Shown here: piece by piece, positions 29,824-38,327 of the stretch
How the letters are laid out: every line of letters begins with the position of its first letter
Numbering within the stretch: position 1 is the stretch's first letter
Origin: Pseudonocardiales bacterium
GTDB lineage: Bacteria; Actinomycetota; Actinomycetes; Mycobacteriales; Jatrophihabitantaceae
DNA length: 64,000 nt
Assembly: GCA_030840295.1 (NCBI GenBank)
Contig: JAVEET010000108.1
Span: 45,923 to 109,922 of the forward strand
Reading direction: 5' to 3'
Made by a program: the position numbers and the translations under genes
The notes under the pieces: model-generated
Databases searched by the model: none
The model's input: only the letters and a program-made list of their open reading frames with translations
Told to the model about the DNA's origin: nothing

Positions 29824-31862
29824 CAGCGCAGGAACGCCGCGGCTACACCGGCATCCACGGGAATGTGGAGTCCGGTGGTGAGGGACAGCTCTCCGCCGGT
29901 GAGCACCAGCACGGCGTTGGCAATGTGTTCGGGCAGGACTTCCTTCTTGAGCAGGGTGCGCTTGGCGTAGAAGGCGCCCAGTTCTTCCTCGGGCACGCCG
30001 TAGACCGCGGCGCGTTGTGCGCCCCATCCGCCGGCGAAAATGCCAGAGCCACGGACGACACCGTCGGGGTTGACCCCGTTGACCCGGATGCCGTGCTCAC
30101 CGAGCTCTGCGGCGAGCAGGCGGACCTGGTGTGCCTGGTCGGCCTTTGCGGCACCGTAGGCGACGTTGTTCGGGCCGGCGAAGAGGCTGTTCTTACTGGA
30201 GATGTAGACGATGTCTCCGCCGATTCCCTGCTCGGTCATGACGCGTGCGGCTTCCCGCGAAACCAGAAACGAGCCGCGGGCCATCACGTCGTGCTGCAGA
30301 TCCCAATCGTGCACAGTCGTTTCGGACAGCGGCTTGGAGATGGACAGTCCGGCATTGTTGACCACGAGATCGACCCCGCCGAAGGCGAGGACGGCCTGGG
30401 CGAACGCGGACGCGATCTGGTCCTCGTCACTGACATCTGCGGTGACCGCGACGGCCACGTCGGTGTTGCCGATCTCGGCGGCAACCGTGGCGGCGTTTTC
30501 GGCGTTGAGGTCAGCGACGACGACGCAGGCGCCTTCGGTGGCCAGGCGGTGCGCGATGGCTCTGCCAATCCCGGAGCCCGCACCGGTCACCAGTGCTACG
30601 CGGGTGGCCAACGGCTTGGGCTTGGGCATCCGCTGCAGTTTGGCTTCTTCGAGCGACCAGTACTCGATGCGGAACTTTTCCGCTTCGTTGATCGGTGCGT
30701 ACGTCGACACGGCCTCGGCCCCGCGCATCACGTTGATCGCGTTGACATAGAACTCGCCTGCGACCCGCGCGGTCTGCTTGTTCGCCCCGAAGCTGAACAT
30801 CCCGACTCCGGGTATCAGGACAATGGCCGGGTCGGCACCGCGCATGGCTGGACTGCCGGTGGTGGCGTTTCGCTCGTAGTACTCGCGGTACTCCTCGCGG
30901 TAGGCCTGGTGGAGCGCTGTCAGTCGTTCGAGCACTTCCTCGATCGGTGCTGTCGGTGGCAGGTCCAAGACCATCGGACGGACCTTGGTGCGCAGGAAGT
31001 GGTCCGGGCACGAGGTACCGAGTGCCGCCAGTCGCGAATGTTGCGAGTGCGACAGAAAGTCCAGTACCTCATCGGTGTCGGTGAAGTGTCCGACCTGGAC
31101 TCGGTCGGTGCTGGCCAGACCCCGGATCGCCGGTGCCAATGTCGCGGCGCGTGCCCACCGCTCGACCTTGGACAGGGGTTCATAGCCCGGGATCAATTCG
31201 CCGAAAGGATCGGCCTTGCCGTGCTCGGCGATGAACTTCTCGGCCGTGTGGATGATCTCCAGGGACCTGGCCTCACATTCTTCGCTCGTCGAGCCCCACG
31301 CGGTGATGCCATGACCGCCCAGTACACAGCCGACGGCGTCCGGATTCTGCGCGGCGATCTCGGCGATGTCGAGCCCGAGCTGAAAACCCGGCCGCCGCCA
31401 GGGCACCCACACCACACGGCCACCGAAGCATTCCTCCGTCAACTTGGCGCCGTCGGCCGCGGTGGCAAGCGCAATACCGGAATCTGGATGCAGGTGATCC
31501 ACGTGCGCGGCATCGACGAGACCGTGCATCGCGGTGTCGATGGAAGGGGCCGCTCCCCCTTTGCCATGCAGGCAGAAGTCGAACGCCGCTACCATCTCGT
31601 CCTCGTGGTCGACGCCGGGATAGACGCCGACCAGGGACCTGAGGCGATCCAGCCGTAGTACCGCCAGGCCTGATTCGGTGAGCGTGCCGAGGTCCCCGCC
31701 GGATCCCTTGACCCACATCAACTCCACCGGCTGGGACGTGACCGGGTCCACGGCAGTCGCTTTGGCCGAGATGTTGCCGCCAGCGTAGTTGGTGTTTCTG
31801 GGATCTGCACCCAGGCGGTTGGCGCGGGCGAGCAGTTCTTCCACAGCTTGGTTGGCATTCAT
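29823..31862 (-). CDS. rhaD: Bifunctional rhamnulose-1-phosphate aldolase / lactaldehyde dehydrogenase
   Basis: At 679 residues this is the aldolase-SDR fusion found in many non-enteric rhamnose pathways. Residues 1 to about 400 are a class II aldolase/adducin domain with NYAGGNISAK near 25 and a zinc-histidine segment VDHLHPDSGIALA near 150. Residues 425-679 form an SDR with TGAGSGIGRAIAHRL, NNAGLSISKP, and ISSKNSLFAGPNNVAYGAAK. The first domain cleaves rhamnulose-1-phosphate to dihydroxyacetone phosphate and L-lactaldehyde. The second is thought to oxidise lactaldehyde to lactate. It is coupled to rhaB. Confidence 0.94.
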   Translation of the reverse strand: MNANQAVEELLARANRLGADPRNTNYAGGNISAKATAVDPVTSQPVELMWVKGSGGDLGTLTESGLAVLRLDRLRSLVGVYPGVDHEDEMVAAFDFCLHGKGGAAPSIDTAMHGLVDAAHVDHLHPDSGIALATAADGAKLTEECFGGRVVWVPWRRPGFQLGLDIAEIAAQNPDAVGCVLGGHGITAWGSTSEECEARSLEIIHTAEKFIAEHGKADPFGELIPGYEPLSKVERWARAATLAPAIRGLASTDRVQVGHFTDTDEVLDFLSHSQHSRLAALGTSCPDHFLRTKVRPMVLDLPPTAPIEEVLERLTALHQAYREEYREYYERNATTGSPAMRGADPAIVLIPGVGMFSFGANKQTARVAGEFYVNAINVMRGAEAVSTYAPINEAEKFRIEYWSLEEAKLQRMPKPKPLATRVALVTGAGSGIGRAIAHRLATEGACVVVADLNAENAATVAAEIGNTDVAVAVTADVSDEDQIASAFAQAVLAFGGVDLVVNNAGLSISKPLSETTVHDWDLQHDVMARGSFLVSREAARVMTEQGIGGDIVYISSKNSLFAGPNNVAYGAAKADQAHQVRLLAAELGEHGIRVNGVNPDGVVRGSGIFAGGWGAQRAAVYGVPEEELGAFYAKRTLLKKEVLPEHIANAVLVLTGGELSLTTGLHIPVDAGVAAAFLR

Positions 31863-31949
31863 GAACGGTCCTTGTCGTCGAACGAGGTGGTCAGCGGCGG
31901 CCTTACTCGCACAGCTACGTGTGCAGCGTGGCCGGCACGAGGTGGTGGG

Positions 31950-33113
31950 TCACGCTCCCCAACCAGCTTGCTGGCCGCCGACCCGGTCAGCCGCGATCTT
32001 CTCGGCATATCCAGAGCCTGCGTAGGCAGCCATCGGATCCGGATCCAATCCGCGATCGATGCGCAGTTCGGCCAGCAACGGGCGTACATCGGTGTTGTAG
32101 GCATCCATCAGCACCGCGTTAGCGCCGAGCACGTCGCCGGCAGCTTGAGCCGCGGCCAAGGCATCATGGTCGACGAGCAGGACCTTCGCGCTCGCTTCCT
32201 GCACGTTCATCACCGAGCGAATCTGGCCAGGTATCTTCGGTTCGATGTTGTGGCACTGGTCGAGCATGAAGGCAATATCGCGATCAATCAGCGACGCCCC
32301 GTCGGCCACCTCATAGAGAATCCGGTAGAGCTGGAACGGATCAGCGGCACCGACCATCAGATCGTCATCGGCATAGAAGCGGGAGTTGAAGTCGAAAGCG
32401 CCCAGCCTTCCGGCCCGGATCAGGAAGGCCACGATGAACTCGATGTTCGTTCCCGGCGCGTGATGGCCGGTGTCCACACACACCAGCGCCTTGGGGCCGA
32501 GTTGCAGACAATGCGCGAAGGAGGTTCCCCAGTCGGGCACGTCCATCGTGTAGAAGGATGGCTCGAAGAGCTTGTACTCCAAGATCAGCCGCTGATCGTC
32601 ACCCAGTCGTTCGTACACCGCCTGCAGAGCTTCGGCGAGTCGATCCTGTCGAGCCCGGATGTTGTCCTGGCCGGGATAGTTCGTGCCGTCGGAGAACCAC
32701 AGTTTCAGATCTCGCGACCCGGTCTCGTCCATGACGTCAACGCATTCAATCAGGTGCGCGAGCGCCTTGGCCCGCACTGCCGGGTCGGGGTTAGTGACGC
32801 TGCCCAGTCGGAAATCGTCGTCCTGGAAGACGTTTGCATTGATCGTGCCCAGCCGCACACCGCGCTCCTTGGCATGGTTGACCAGCATCGAATAGTCGTC
32901 GACCTTGTCCCACGGAATGTGCAAGGCAACGCTCGGGGCCGCACCGGTATACGCATGTACCTGCGCCGCGTCGTCGATCTTCTCGAACGGATCACGCGGT
33001 ACCCCCGGCTGCCGGAACACTTTGAACCGCGTACCGGAGTTGCCGAAGGCCCAGGAAGGCAGCTCTATGTTCTGTTGGGAAAGGACCGCCTTGACGGCCT
33101 CGACATTTGCCAT
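31950..33113 (-). CDS. rhaI: L-rhamnose isomerase (RhaI, Pseudomonas/Rhizobium type)
   Basis: The 387-residue TIM-barrel isomerase converts L-rhamnose to L-rhamnulose. It belongs to the xylose-isomerase-like RhaI group and not to E. coli RhaA. Metal and substrate segments include VALHIPWDKVDDYSMLVNHA, LWFSDGTNYPGQDN, LEYKLFEPSFYTMDV, ALVCVDTGHHAPGTN and LGAFDFNSRFYADDDLMVG, which supply the Glu, Asp and His ligands expected for two divalent metals. An 87-base gap separates it from the aldolase gene, and 29 bases separate it from the upstream isomerase-like gene. Confidence 0.93.
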   Translation of the reverse strand: MANVEAVKAVLSQQNIELPSWAFGNSGTRFKVFRQPGVPRDPFEKIDDAAQVHAYTGAAPSVALHIPWDKVDDYSMLVNHAKERGVRLGTINANVFQDDDFRLGSVTNPDPAVRAKALAHLIECVDVMDETGSRDLKLWFSDGTNYPGQDNIRARQDRLAEALQAVYERLGDDQRLILEYKLFEPSFYTMDVPDWGTSFAHCLQLGPKALVCVDTGHHAPGTNIEFIVAFLIRAGRLGAFDFNSRFYADDDLMVGAADPFQLYRILYEVADGASLIDRDIAFMLDQCHNIEPKIPGQIRSVMNVQEASAKVLLVDHDALAAAQAAGDVLGANAVLMDAYNTDVRPLLAELRIDRGLDPDPMAAYAGSGYAEKIAADRVGGQQAGWGA

Positions 33114-33142
33114 ATCAGTCCAGCTCTCGAAGGTTGGCTTGC

Positions 33143-34615
33143 CTAGTCATTCGCTGAGAAGGTCGAGGCAGACACCTCGACCAGATCTATTCCGAGCAGG
33201 TCGGCGGTCGCGCGGAGCTCACCGATCAGGTGCCCGATACCCAGCGCCCAGTGATGAGAAATTCCGGTTGCACTCCACGCGTCCACCCACTCGCCTGGAT
33301 CGACTCCGAAGTCGACCCGCGACGTTGTGTTGCCGATCTGCAGCAGCGGGCCGCCGACAACCTGGCCCTGCGATGCCGCGAAGTCGAAACGTCCGTCTCG
33401 ACGTTGGATGATCCCCAGGGTGGTCACCGGTCCGTGGGTGACGTCGAATTCGACCGACACGCCCCAGCCCCGCTTGCCGTGATACACACCCAAGCCGCGA
33501 AGCAGCGGGCGTTGCTGGCTGATGGCCAGATGGGCCGGCCCGTCATGGCCCATCTCAACCACATTGTCGATGAAGTTCAATGCCTGTAGTTCGGTGAAGG
33601 ATCCCCCACCACCGAGCCGATCGATGATCAACATCGCCAACGACGTGCGCAGCTCGTATTCGCCTACGGTCGGTATTCCGCGAGCGGTGAGCAGCGAGGA
33701 CCCAAGGATCATTCCGGCGCCGAGCCGCTCGTGCTGCTCGCCTTCCAGGCCACGGTGGTAGTAGGCGAGGCTGTCCAGGGCGAAGTCCTCGACCAATCGA
33801 TCGAGCCCTACAGAAACCTGGGCCGCCCATCGGAAATCTGCTTTCTGAACAGTTGGGTCAACGTCGAAAACCTCGGTGGCCAAGGCCATCCGCGTGTCGA
33901 CCTCGGCATCGGTGACGGCATCGACGCGGACTCTGAGGTCGTCGAACTCGACCACCTCCATGTGTCCGCCAAAGTTGGCCGAAACTAGTGTCAGATCGGT
34001 GGAGACGTCGAGCATGCCCGGGTACAGATGCCCCATCAGACCGTGCCGTGCGTGCCTCAGTGCCCCTCGGACTCCGGCGGCCTTGATCCAGCGGCCGATT
34101 CGCGTCCAGGCTCGCTCGTCCTCTACGTATCCGGACACCGAACGGAACTCGACACCGGCTCGCAGAAAGGTGTTTGCCATTTCCGGCAACGGACAGGCAC
34201 CGCAGTAGGCAAGCCACTGTCCGGTGTCGAAGTTGGCGTGATCCATGGTTTCGGTCGGCTGCAGATTGATCAGGAGCACGGGCGCTCCGCTGCGTTGGGC
34301 GATCGGGAGCAGCATCGAGGCCGTCATGTACGTCGTCAGGAACCCGACAATCAGATCGCAGCCGGCGACTCTCAGCGTCTCGGCAGCACGGGCGCCTTCC
34401 TCGGCGTCGGAGATGAATCCGACATCGACTACCTCGCAGTCCAGCAGCTGCATGCGTTCAGAGACGCGGGCCGCCGATCGTTGCAGCTGCGGCAACAGTT
34501 CTGGGAACTGAGGCCAATATGCGCCCAGCCCACCGGCTACCAGACCAACCTTCGTCCGTCGGACAGCGATCCGGTCGAGACCGGAAGCTGCTGTGGTAGG
34601 AAAGGCGGCACTCAC
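33143..34615 (-). CDS. L-fucose/L-arabinose isomerase-like protein
   Basis: I start at GTG 34615 (MSAAFPTTAASGLDR), which has GAGGGA 7 bases upstream and follows the mutarotase stop by 10 bases. An in-frame earlier start would add a Ser/Ile repeat read from the neighbour's tandem repeat. The 490-residue protein has the three-domain layout of FucI/AraA. FLTTYMTASMLLPIAQRSGAP lies in the N-terminal domain. Probable metal residues are in TVGEYELRTSLAML, VVEMGHDGPAHLA and ATGISHHWALGIGHL. RhaI already supplies the canonical isomerase, so this may act on a companion sugar such as fucose, lyxose or 6-deoxy-talose. The substrate is not known. Confidence 0.85.
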   Translation of the reverse strand: MSAAFPTTAASGLDRIAVRRTKVGLVAGGLGAYWPQFPELLPQLQRSAARVSERMQLLDCEVVDVGFISDAEEGARAAETLRVAGCDLIVGFLTTYMTASMLLPIAQRSGAPVLLINLQPTETMDHANFDTGQWLAYCGACPLPEMANTFLRAGVEFRSVSGYVEDERAWTRIGRWIKAAGVRGALRHARHGLMGHLYPGMLDVSTDLTLVSANFGGHMEVVEFDDLRVRVDAVTDAEVDTRMALATEVFDVDPTVQKADFRWAAQVSVGLDRLVEDFALDSLAYYHRGLEGEQHERLGAGMILGSSLLTARGIPTVGEYELRTSLAMLIIDRLGGGGSFTELQALNFIDNVVEMGHDGPAHLAISQQRPLLRGLGVYHGKRGWGVSVEFDVTHGPVTTLGIIQRRDGRFDFAASQGQVVGGPLLQIGNTTSRVDFGVDPGEWVDAWSATGISHHWALGIGHLIGELRATADLLGIDLVEVSASTFSAND

Positions 34616-34625
34616 GGGTGGTCCC

Positions 34626-35033
34626 TCATTTCTCAGTTCCGTCCTCGACACGGTTGTCACTGCGCTGCTCGGTGCGCTCGAGCTGATCGAGCTGATCGAG
34701 CTGATCGAGCTGATCGCCAAGATTGAAGATTTCGTCCATCAACTGAAAACCCTCGTCGGGCGTTGCGGCCTGCAAGCCGGTGAAGAAGTCGGCCATCTCG
34801 CGCTGCCAGCGCTCGTTGACCGCGGTCGCGGCCATGGCGGCCTGGGCCGCGCCCAGGTCGTCAGCCTCGACATAACCAATGAGCAGGCCGTCCGGACGCA
34901 GGAAGAGCGAGTAATTCGCCCACCCCGCGTCGCGCAAGGCCATCAGCATCTCGGGCCAAACCGCAGTGTGGCGCTGCCGGTACTCCTCGAGCTTGTCCTG
35001 ACGAACTTCCAGCGAGAAGCAGTAACGGTGCAC
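34626..35033 (-). CDS. rhaM: L-rhamnose mutarotase with C-terminal extension
   Basis: This 135-residue protein interconverts the alpha and beta anomers of L-rhamnose. The start is GTG 35033 after GGGTGG. The RhaM/DUF718 core (residues 1-105) has HRYCFSLEVRQDKLEEYRQ, HTAVWPEMLMALRDAGWANY with the catalytic histidine region, and VNERWQREMADFF near 77. Family members are usually about 104 residues. This one continues with a DQL repeat encoded by four copies of a 9-base unit and an acidic tail. It lies between the ABC binding protein and isomerase-like genes. Confidence 0.92.
   Translation of the reverse strand: MHRYCFSLEVRQDKLEEYRQRHTAVWPEMLMALRDAGWANYSLFLRPDGLLIGYVEADDLGAAQAAMAATAVNERWQREMADFFTGLQAATPDEGFQLMDEIFNLGDQLDQLDQLDQLERTEQRSDNRVEDGTEK
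34681..34716. repeat. Four tandem copies of a 9-base unit inside rhaM
   Basis: AGCTGATCG is repeated four times without change. In the mutarotase frame this adds DQL units near the C-terminus. The period of 9 keeps the frame, so copy number could vary without breaking the gene. Confidence 0.9.
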
Positions 35034-35085
35034 GCGATTCCACCCTTCGGGTCTTTCGAAAGTCGGTGATCGATGGTGGTGCTGT

Positions 35086-35129
35086 GGTCCCAGACGAGCC
35101 AGGCCCGGTTCGCCGGCTCGCCTGGGACC
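35086..35129. promoter_or_regulatory. Long hairpin between rhaS and rhaM
   Basis: GGTCCCAG pairs with CTGGGACC, and after one A/C mismatch CGAGCC pairs with GGCTCG, around a 14-base loop. It begins 10 bases after the rhaS stop in the direction of transcription and has no T run. It probably protects the binding protein mRNA or partly ends transcription there. Confidence 0.7.
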
Positions 35130-35139
35130 GATCAGCGGA

Positions 35140-36204
35140 CTAGAAGTTGAACTGATCGATGTTCGCGGCGTTGAACACTGTGGGCGGGCCGAGCACGACC
35201 GAGGGACCGGTGGTCCCGCTCGGTGCCAGAACCGTGTACGAACCGAGCTTGCCGGCTGCAAATTTCGCCCCTGGTGCCGTGCTGGCGCTACCGGATGCCA
35301 ACGCTGCTGCGGCATACCCGGCGAGGTAACCCAGGTTGCTGGGGTTCCAGAGCTCGAACGCCTTCACCGTTCCGTCCTTGATGTACGGCTTCATCTGTGA
35401 CGGCAGTCCCAGACCGGTGAGAGTGACCTTTGCCGCTACGTCCTTGTGGGTCGAGAGGTATTGAGCCGCGGTGGAAATACCGACCGTGGTAGGCGAAATG
35501 ATGCCCTTCAGATTCGGATACGCCGAAAGCAGGCCCTGCAGAACCGTCAACGAAGTGGCCGGGTCATCATTGCCGTAGACAGTAGAGACGAGTTTCATGT
35601 TCGGATATTTCTTGAGCTGGGTCTTCATGAAGCCGATCCAGGCGTTCTGGTTCGTCGCGCTGGCGGCGGCGGACAGGATAGCGATGTCTCCGGTGCTGTT
35701 GATCTCCTTGGCGAGCAGGTCGACCTCAGACGTGCCGATCTGCTCGGTGTTGGCCTGGTTGATGAACAGGTGGTTCGCGCACGTGATGTCGGAGTCGAAG
35801 GACACGATCTTGATTCCGGCCGCGACGGCCTGGCCCAGCGAGGGGCACAACGCCGACGGGTCGTTTCCGGCGATCACGATGGCATCGGCCTTGGCCTGAA
35901 TAGCGGCCTGGATAGAGGGGATCTGTGCGGCGGCGGTGTCCGCGGTACCGCTGCTGACGACGACCTTGCCGCCCAACTCTGCCAGCGCTGCCTGCCCTCC
36001 TTGGTCGGCGATGACCTCGTAGGGGTTCTGGGTGTCCTTCGGGATGTAGTAGACGGTCAGGCCCTTTTTGATGCCGGTGGCGGTCGGCGAGCCCGCGGTG
36101 CTCGTCGACTTCGTGCTGGAGCTACAGCTCGCAATCAGGGCACCTACTGTGAGCACGGCGAGCGCGACGGGCAGCCCCCGACGGGTCCTGCGGAGTTGGA
36201 TCAT
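35140..36204 (-). CDS. rhaS: Rhamnose ABC transporter substrate-binding lipoprotein
   Basis: The 354-residue protein starts MIQLRRTRRGLPVALAVL and has a Sec signal with lipobox LIASCSS, so it is a lipoprotein on the outer face of the membrane. The mature part is a type I sugar-binding fold (Peripla_BP_4): TVYYIPKDTQNPYEVIADQG, DAIVIAGNDPSAL near 110, and KIVSFDSDITCANHLFINQA near 135. It resembles the rhizobial RhaS and autoinducer-2 LsrB type proteins. Position within the operon with rhamnose enzymes supports rhamnose as ligand. A hairpin follows its stop codon. Confidence 0.92.
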   Translation of the reverse strand: MIQLRRTRRGLPVALAVLTVGALIASCSSSTKSTSTAGSPTATGIKKGLTVYYIPKDTQNPYEVIADQGGQAALAELGGKVVVSSGTADTAAAQIPSIQAAIQAKADAIVIAGNDPSALCPSLGQAVAAGIKIVSFDSDITCANHLFINQANTEQIGTSEVDLLAKEINSTGDIAILSAAASATNQNAWIGFMKTQLKKYPNMKLVSTVYGNDDPATSLTVLQGLLSAYPNLKGIISPTTVGISTAAQYLSTHKDVAAKVTLTGLGLPSQMKPYIKDGTVKAFELWNPSNLGYLAGYAAAALASGSASTAPGAKFAAGKLGSYTVLAPSGTTGPSVVLGPPTVFNAANIDQFNF

Positions 36205-36268
36205 TCTGGTTTCCTCTCACTGTTTTTTCGTGCGGCTGTTTGGTGCTGCGGATGTACGGCACGGCTGG

Positions 36269-37303
36269 TCAGCCGCGGCGCACTCGTTCCCTGATCCGGC
36301 GCAACGCCTCTCCGCTGTTGGGAACGAGCACGCTGATCAGCAGGAGAGCGCCGGTGACGATGTTCTGCACCTCGGGCTGAACGTGCATTTGGGTGAGAGC
36401 CTGCTGCAGGCTGCCGACGATGATGACGGCGAGTACCACGCCGAGAACGGTTCCCCTACCGCCGAAGATGGACACGCCACCGAAGAGAACGATGGCGACG
36501 ACGGTCAATTCCAGACCGGAGCCGGCGCCGTAGCTGGCCGAGGAATTCTTCAACGTGAAGAGAATGCCGGCGAAGGCGCAGATAACTCCGGAGGCGACGT
36601 AGAGCCCGAATCGGATCCGTCTCACCCGAATGCCGGAGAACTGCGCGGACTCCGGCTGCAAACCGATCGCGACGAGGGATCGGCCGAGCGCAGTGGCGTG
36701 CAGGACCACCGCGAAGATCGCCGCCATCAGGAAGAAGATCGCAGCGGAGTACGCGAGCTGGGTGCCTTGAATGGGCACGACCCCGACCTTTGTCAGCGAC
36801 GTCGGGATAAGCCTGGTCGTGGGAGTGGGCAGGATGATCTCGGCAACCCCGCGGAACAGCGTCAAAGTTCCGATCGTGACTGCGATCGAGGGAAGCCCCG
36901 CGTTGGCAACCAGCACCCCGTTCAATGCACCTCCAACAGCACCCACGAGCAGCGCGACGCCCATCGCTGCCCAGATGGACCAACCGCTCTGGAACAAGTG
37001 ACCCATGACTGCACCGGACAAGCCGAGCATGGAGGCCACCGACAGGTCGATTTCGCCGATCATGACGATCAGCAGCAGGGGTAAGGCCATGATGGCAACC
37101 TCACCCATGTTCAGGCCGGTGAAGAAGAACGTCGTGGGGGTCAGGAAGGTTGACGACTTCGACGAGCCGAAGATCAGCACGGCGATCAGGACGAGCACCA
37201 GAGCGCTCTCCCAGCGCAGCAGGGCATGCCAGCTCGGTCGTCCGGTTGAGCCGGTTTCAGCGTAACTGGTTGTCGTTGGCGGGCGCGTCGCGGTGTCAGA
37301 CAT
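36269..37303 (-). CDS. rhaQ: Rhamnose ABC transporter permease
   Basis: The 344-residue inner-membrane protein has an N-terminal cytoplasmic tail rich in Thr and Ser. About nine hydrophobic segments of the BPD_transp_2 (RbsC-like) family follow, including LIVMIGEIDLSVASMLGLSG, the typical EAA-like cytoplasmic loop. It overlaps the partner permease gene by 8 bases. The two permeases share the same topology and would form a heterodimer. Which is P and which is Q follows the gene order of Rhizobium leguminosarum and is a naming convenience. Confidence 0.9.
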   Translation of the reverse strand: MSDTATRPPTTTSYAETGSTGRPSWHALLRWESALVLVLIAVLIFGSSKSSTFLTPTTFFFTGLNMGEVAIMALPLLLIVMIGEIDLSVASMLGLSGAVMGHLFQSGWSIWAAMGVALLVGAVGGALNGVLVANAGLPSIAVTIGTLTLFRGVAEIILPTPTTRLIPTSLTKVGVVPIQGTQLAYSAAIFFLMAAIFAVVLHATALGRSLVAIGLQPESAQFSGIRVRRIRFGLYVASGVICAFAGILFTLKNSSASYGAGSGLELTVVAIVLFGGVSIFGGRGTVLGVVLAVIIVGSLQQALTQMHVQPEVQNIVTGALLLISVLVPNSGEALRRIRERVRRG

Positions 37304-38327
37304 TTCGGTGCGCTCCTTCGGCGGAGCGAAGGTTTCGGGCTATCCGAAGACTCAGCCATCGATCGAAGGCGATCGCAGCCAGCAGCAGGGCGCCGGCGAT
37401 GGCGTCGTTCCAGAATGCCGAGACCTTGCTGGCGACCAACGCCTGGTTGATTGTGTTCAGCAACACCGCTCCCAGAGCTGCACCGAGGACCGTGCCGCTG
37501 CCACCGAAGATCGCGACGCCACCTACCACGACGGCAGCGATAACGGTCAGCTCGTAGCCATTGCCACCGGTGACGTCCACCTGGGCGTGCAAAGCCAGGA
37601 ACAGGGCACCGGCCAAACCAGCCAAGCTCCCACTGACCAGAAACGCGGTGAACACCCGCCGTCCGGTCGGCACACCTGCCAGAGCTGCCGCATCGGGATT
37701 CGAGCCGATCGCGTATAGATCCCTGCCGGCACGGAACGAACGCATCGCATAGCCGACCACGGCTACGACGACCGCGACGATGATCGCCAGCCAGGGCACT
37801 CCGAACAGGGTGCGGTACCCGACTTCTTGGAACACCTTGGGGATCGAACCGGGATCGATGGTCTTGCCGTTGACGATCACGCCGTCGACGCCGCGGATGA
37901 TGTAGAGGGCCGCCAACGTAACCACCAGGCTGGGTACCCTGGCCACGGTGGTGATCAGCCCGTTGATGGCCCCGATTGCCGCCCCGATGGCGATGCCGAG
38001 AACGAACCCGAGAAGGATCGGCATGTGCGGATGGTGCTTGAACGTGCTCCCGACGACGTAGGCGGACAGTCCGACGACCGAACCGACCGACAGGTCGACG
38101 TTTCGAGTGACGATGACCAGCGTTTCACCCACGCCCAGAAGGGCAATCAGGGCTGCACCGGTGAGTAGCTGCTGAACACTGTGGGAGTTTGCGAAGGCAT
38201 GATTCTTCAAGGTGGCCGTGACGAAGACGATGGCGATGACGATGCCGATGCCGAGTTCGCGGGCTCGCAACAACGTCCCGACCCGGGAAAGGGTGGGCTG
38301 CGGCGGCAACTCGAGCTGCGCGGTCAC
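37296..38327 (-). CDS. rhaP: Rhamnose ABC transporter permease
   Basis: The 343-residue RbsC-like permease has [20 protein letters not shown] near 85, the cytoplasmic coupling loop. Several glycine-rich helices follow, such as [21 protein letters not shown] near 270. GTG or ATG at 38327 overlaps the end of the ATPase gene by 4 bases. It forms the membrane channel with the product of the next gene. No unusual residue was noticed. Confidence 0.9.
   Translation of the reverse strand: MTAQLELPPQPTLSRVGTLLRARELGIGIVIAIVFVTATLKNHAFANSHSVQQLLTGAALIALLGVGETLVIVTRNVDLSVGSVVGLSAYVVGSTFKHHPHMPILLGFVLGIAIGAAIGAINGLITTVARVPSLVVTLAALYIIRGVDGVIVNGKTIDPGSIPKVFQEVGYRTLFGVPWLAIIVAVVVAVVGYAMRSFRAGRDLYAIGSNPDAAALAGVPTGRRVFTAFLVSGSLAGLAGALFLALHAQVDVTGGNGYELTVIAAVVVGGVAIFGGSGTVLGAALGAVLLNTINQALVASKVSAFWNDAIAGALLLAAIAFDRWLSLRIARNLRSAEGAHRNV

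Noticed and set aside
29865..31658. Plus-strand 597-codon frame over rhaD
   Set aside because: Opposite a well-recognised aldolase-dehydrogenase, with no domain or ribosome site.
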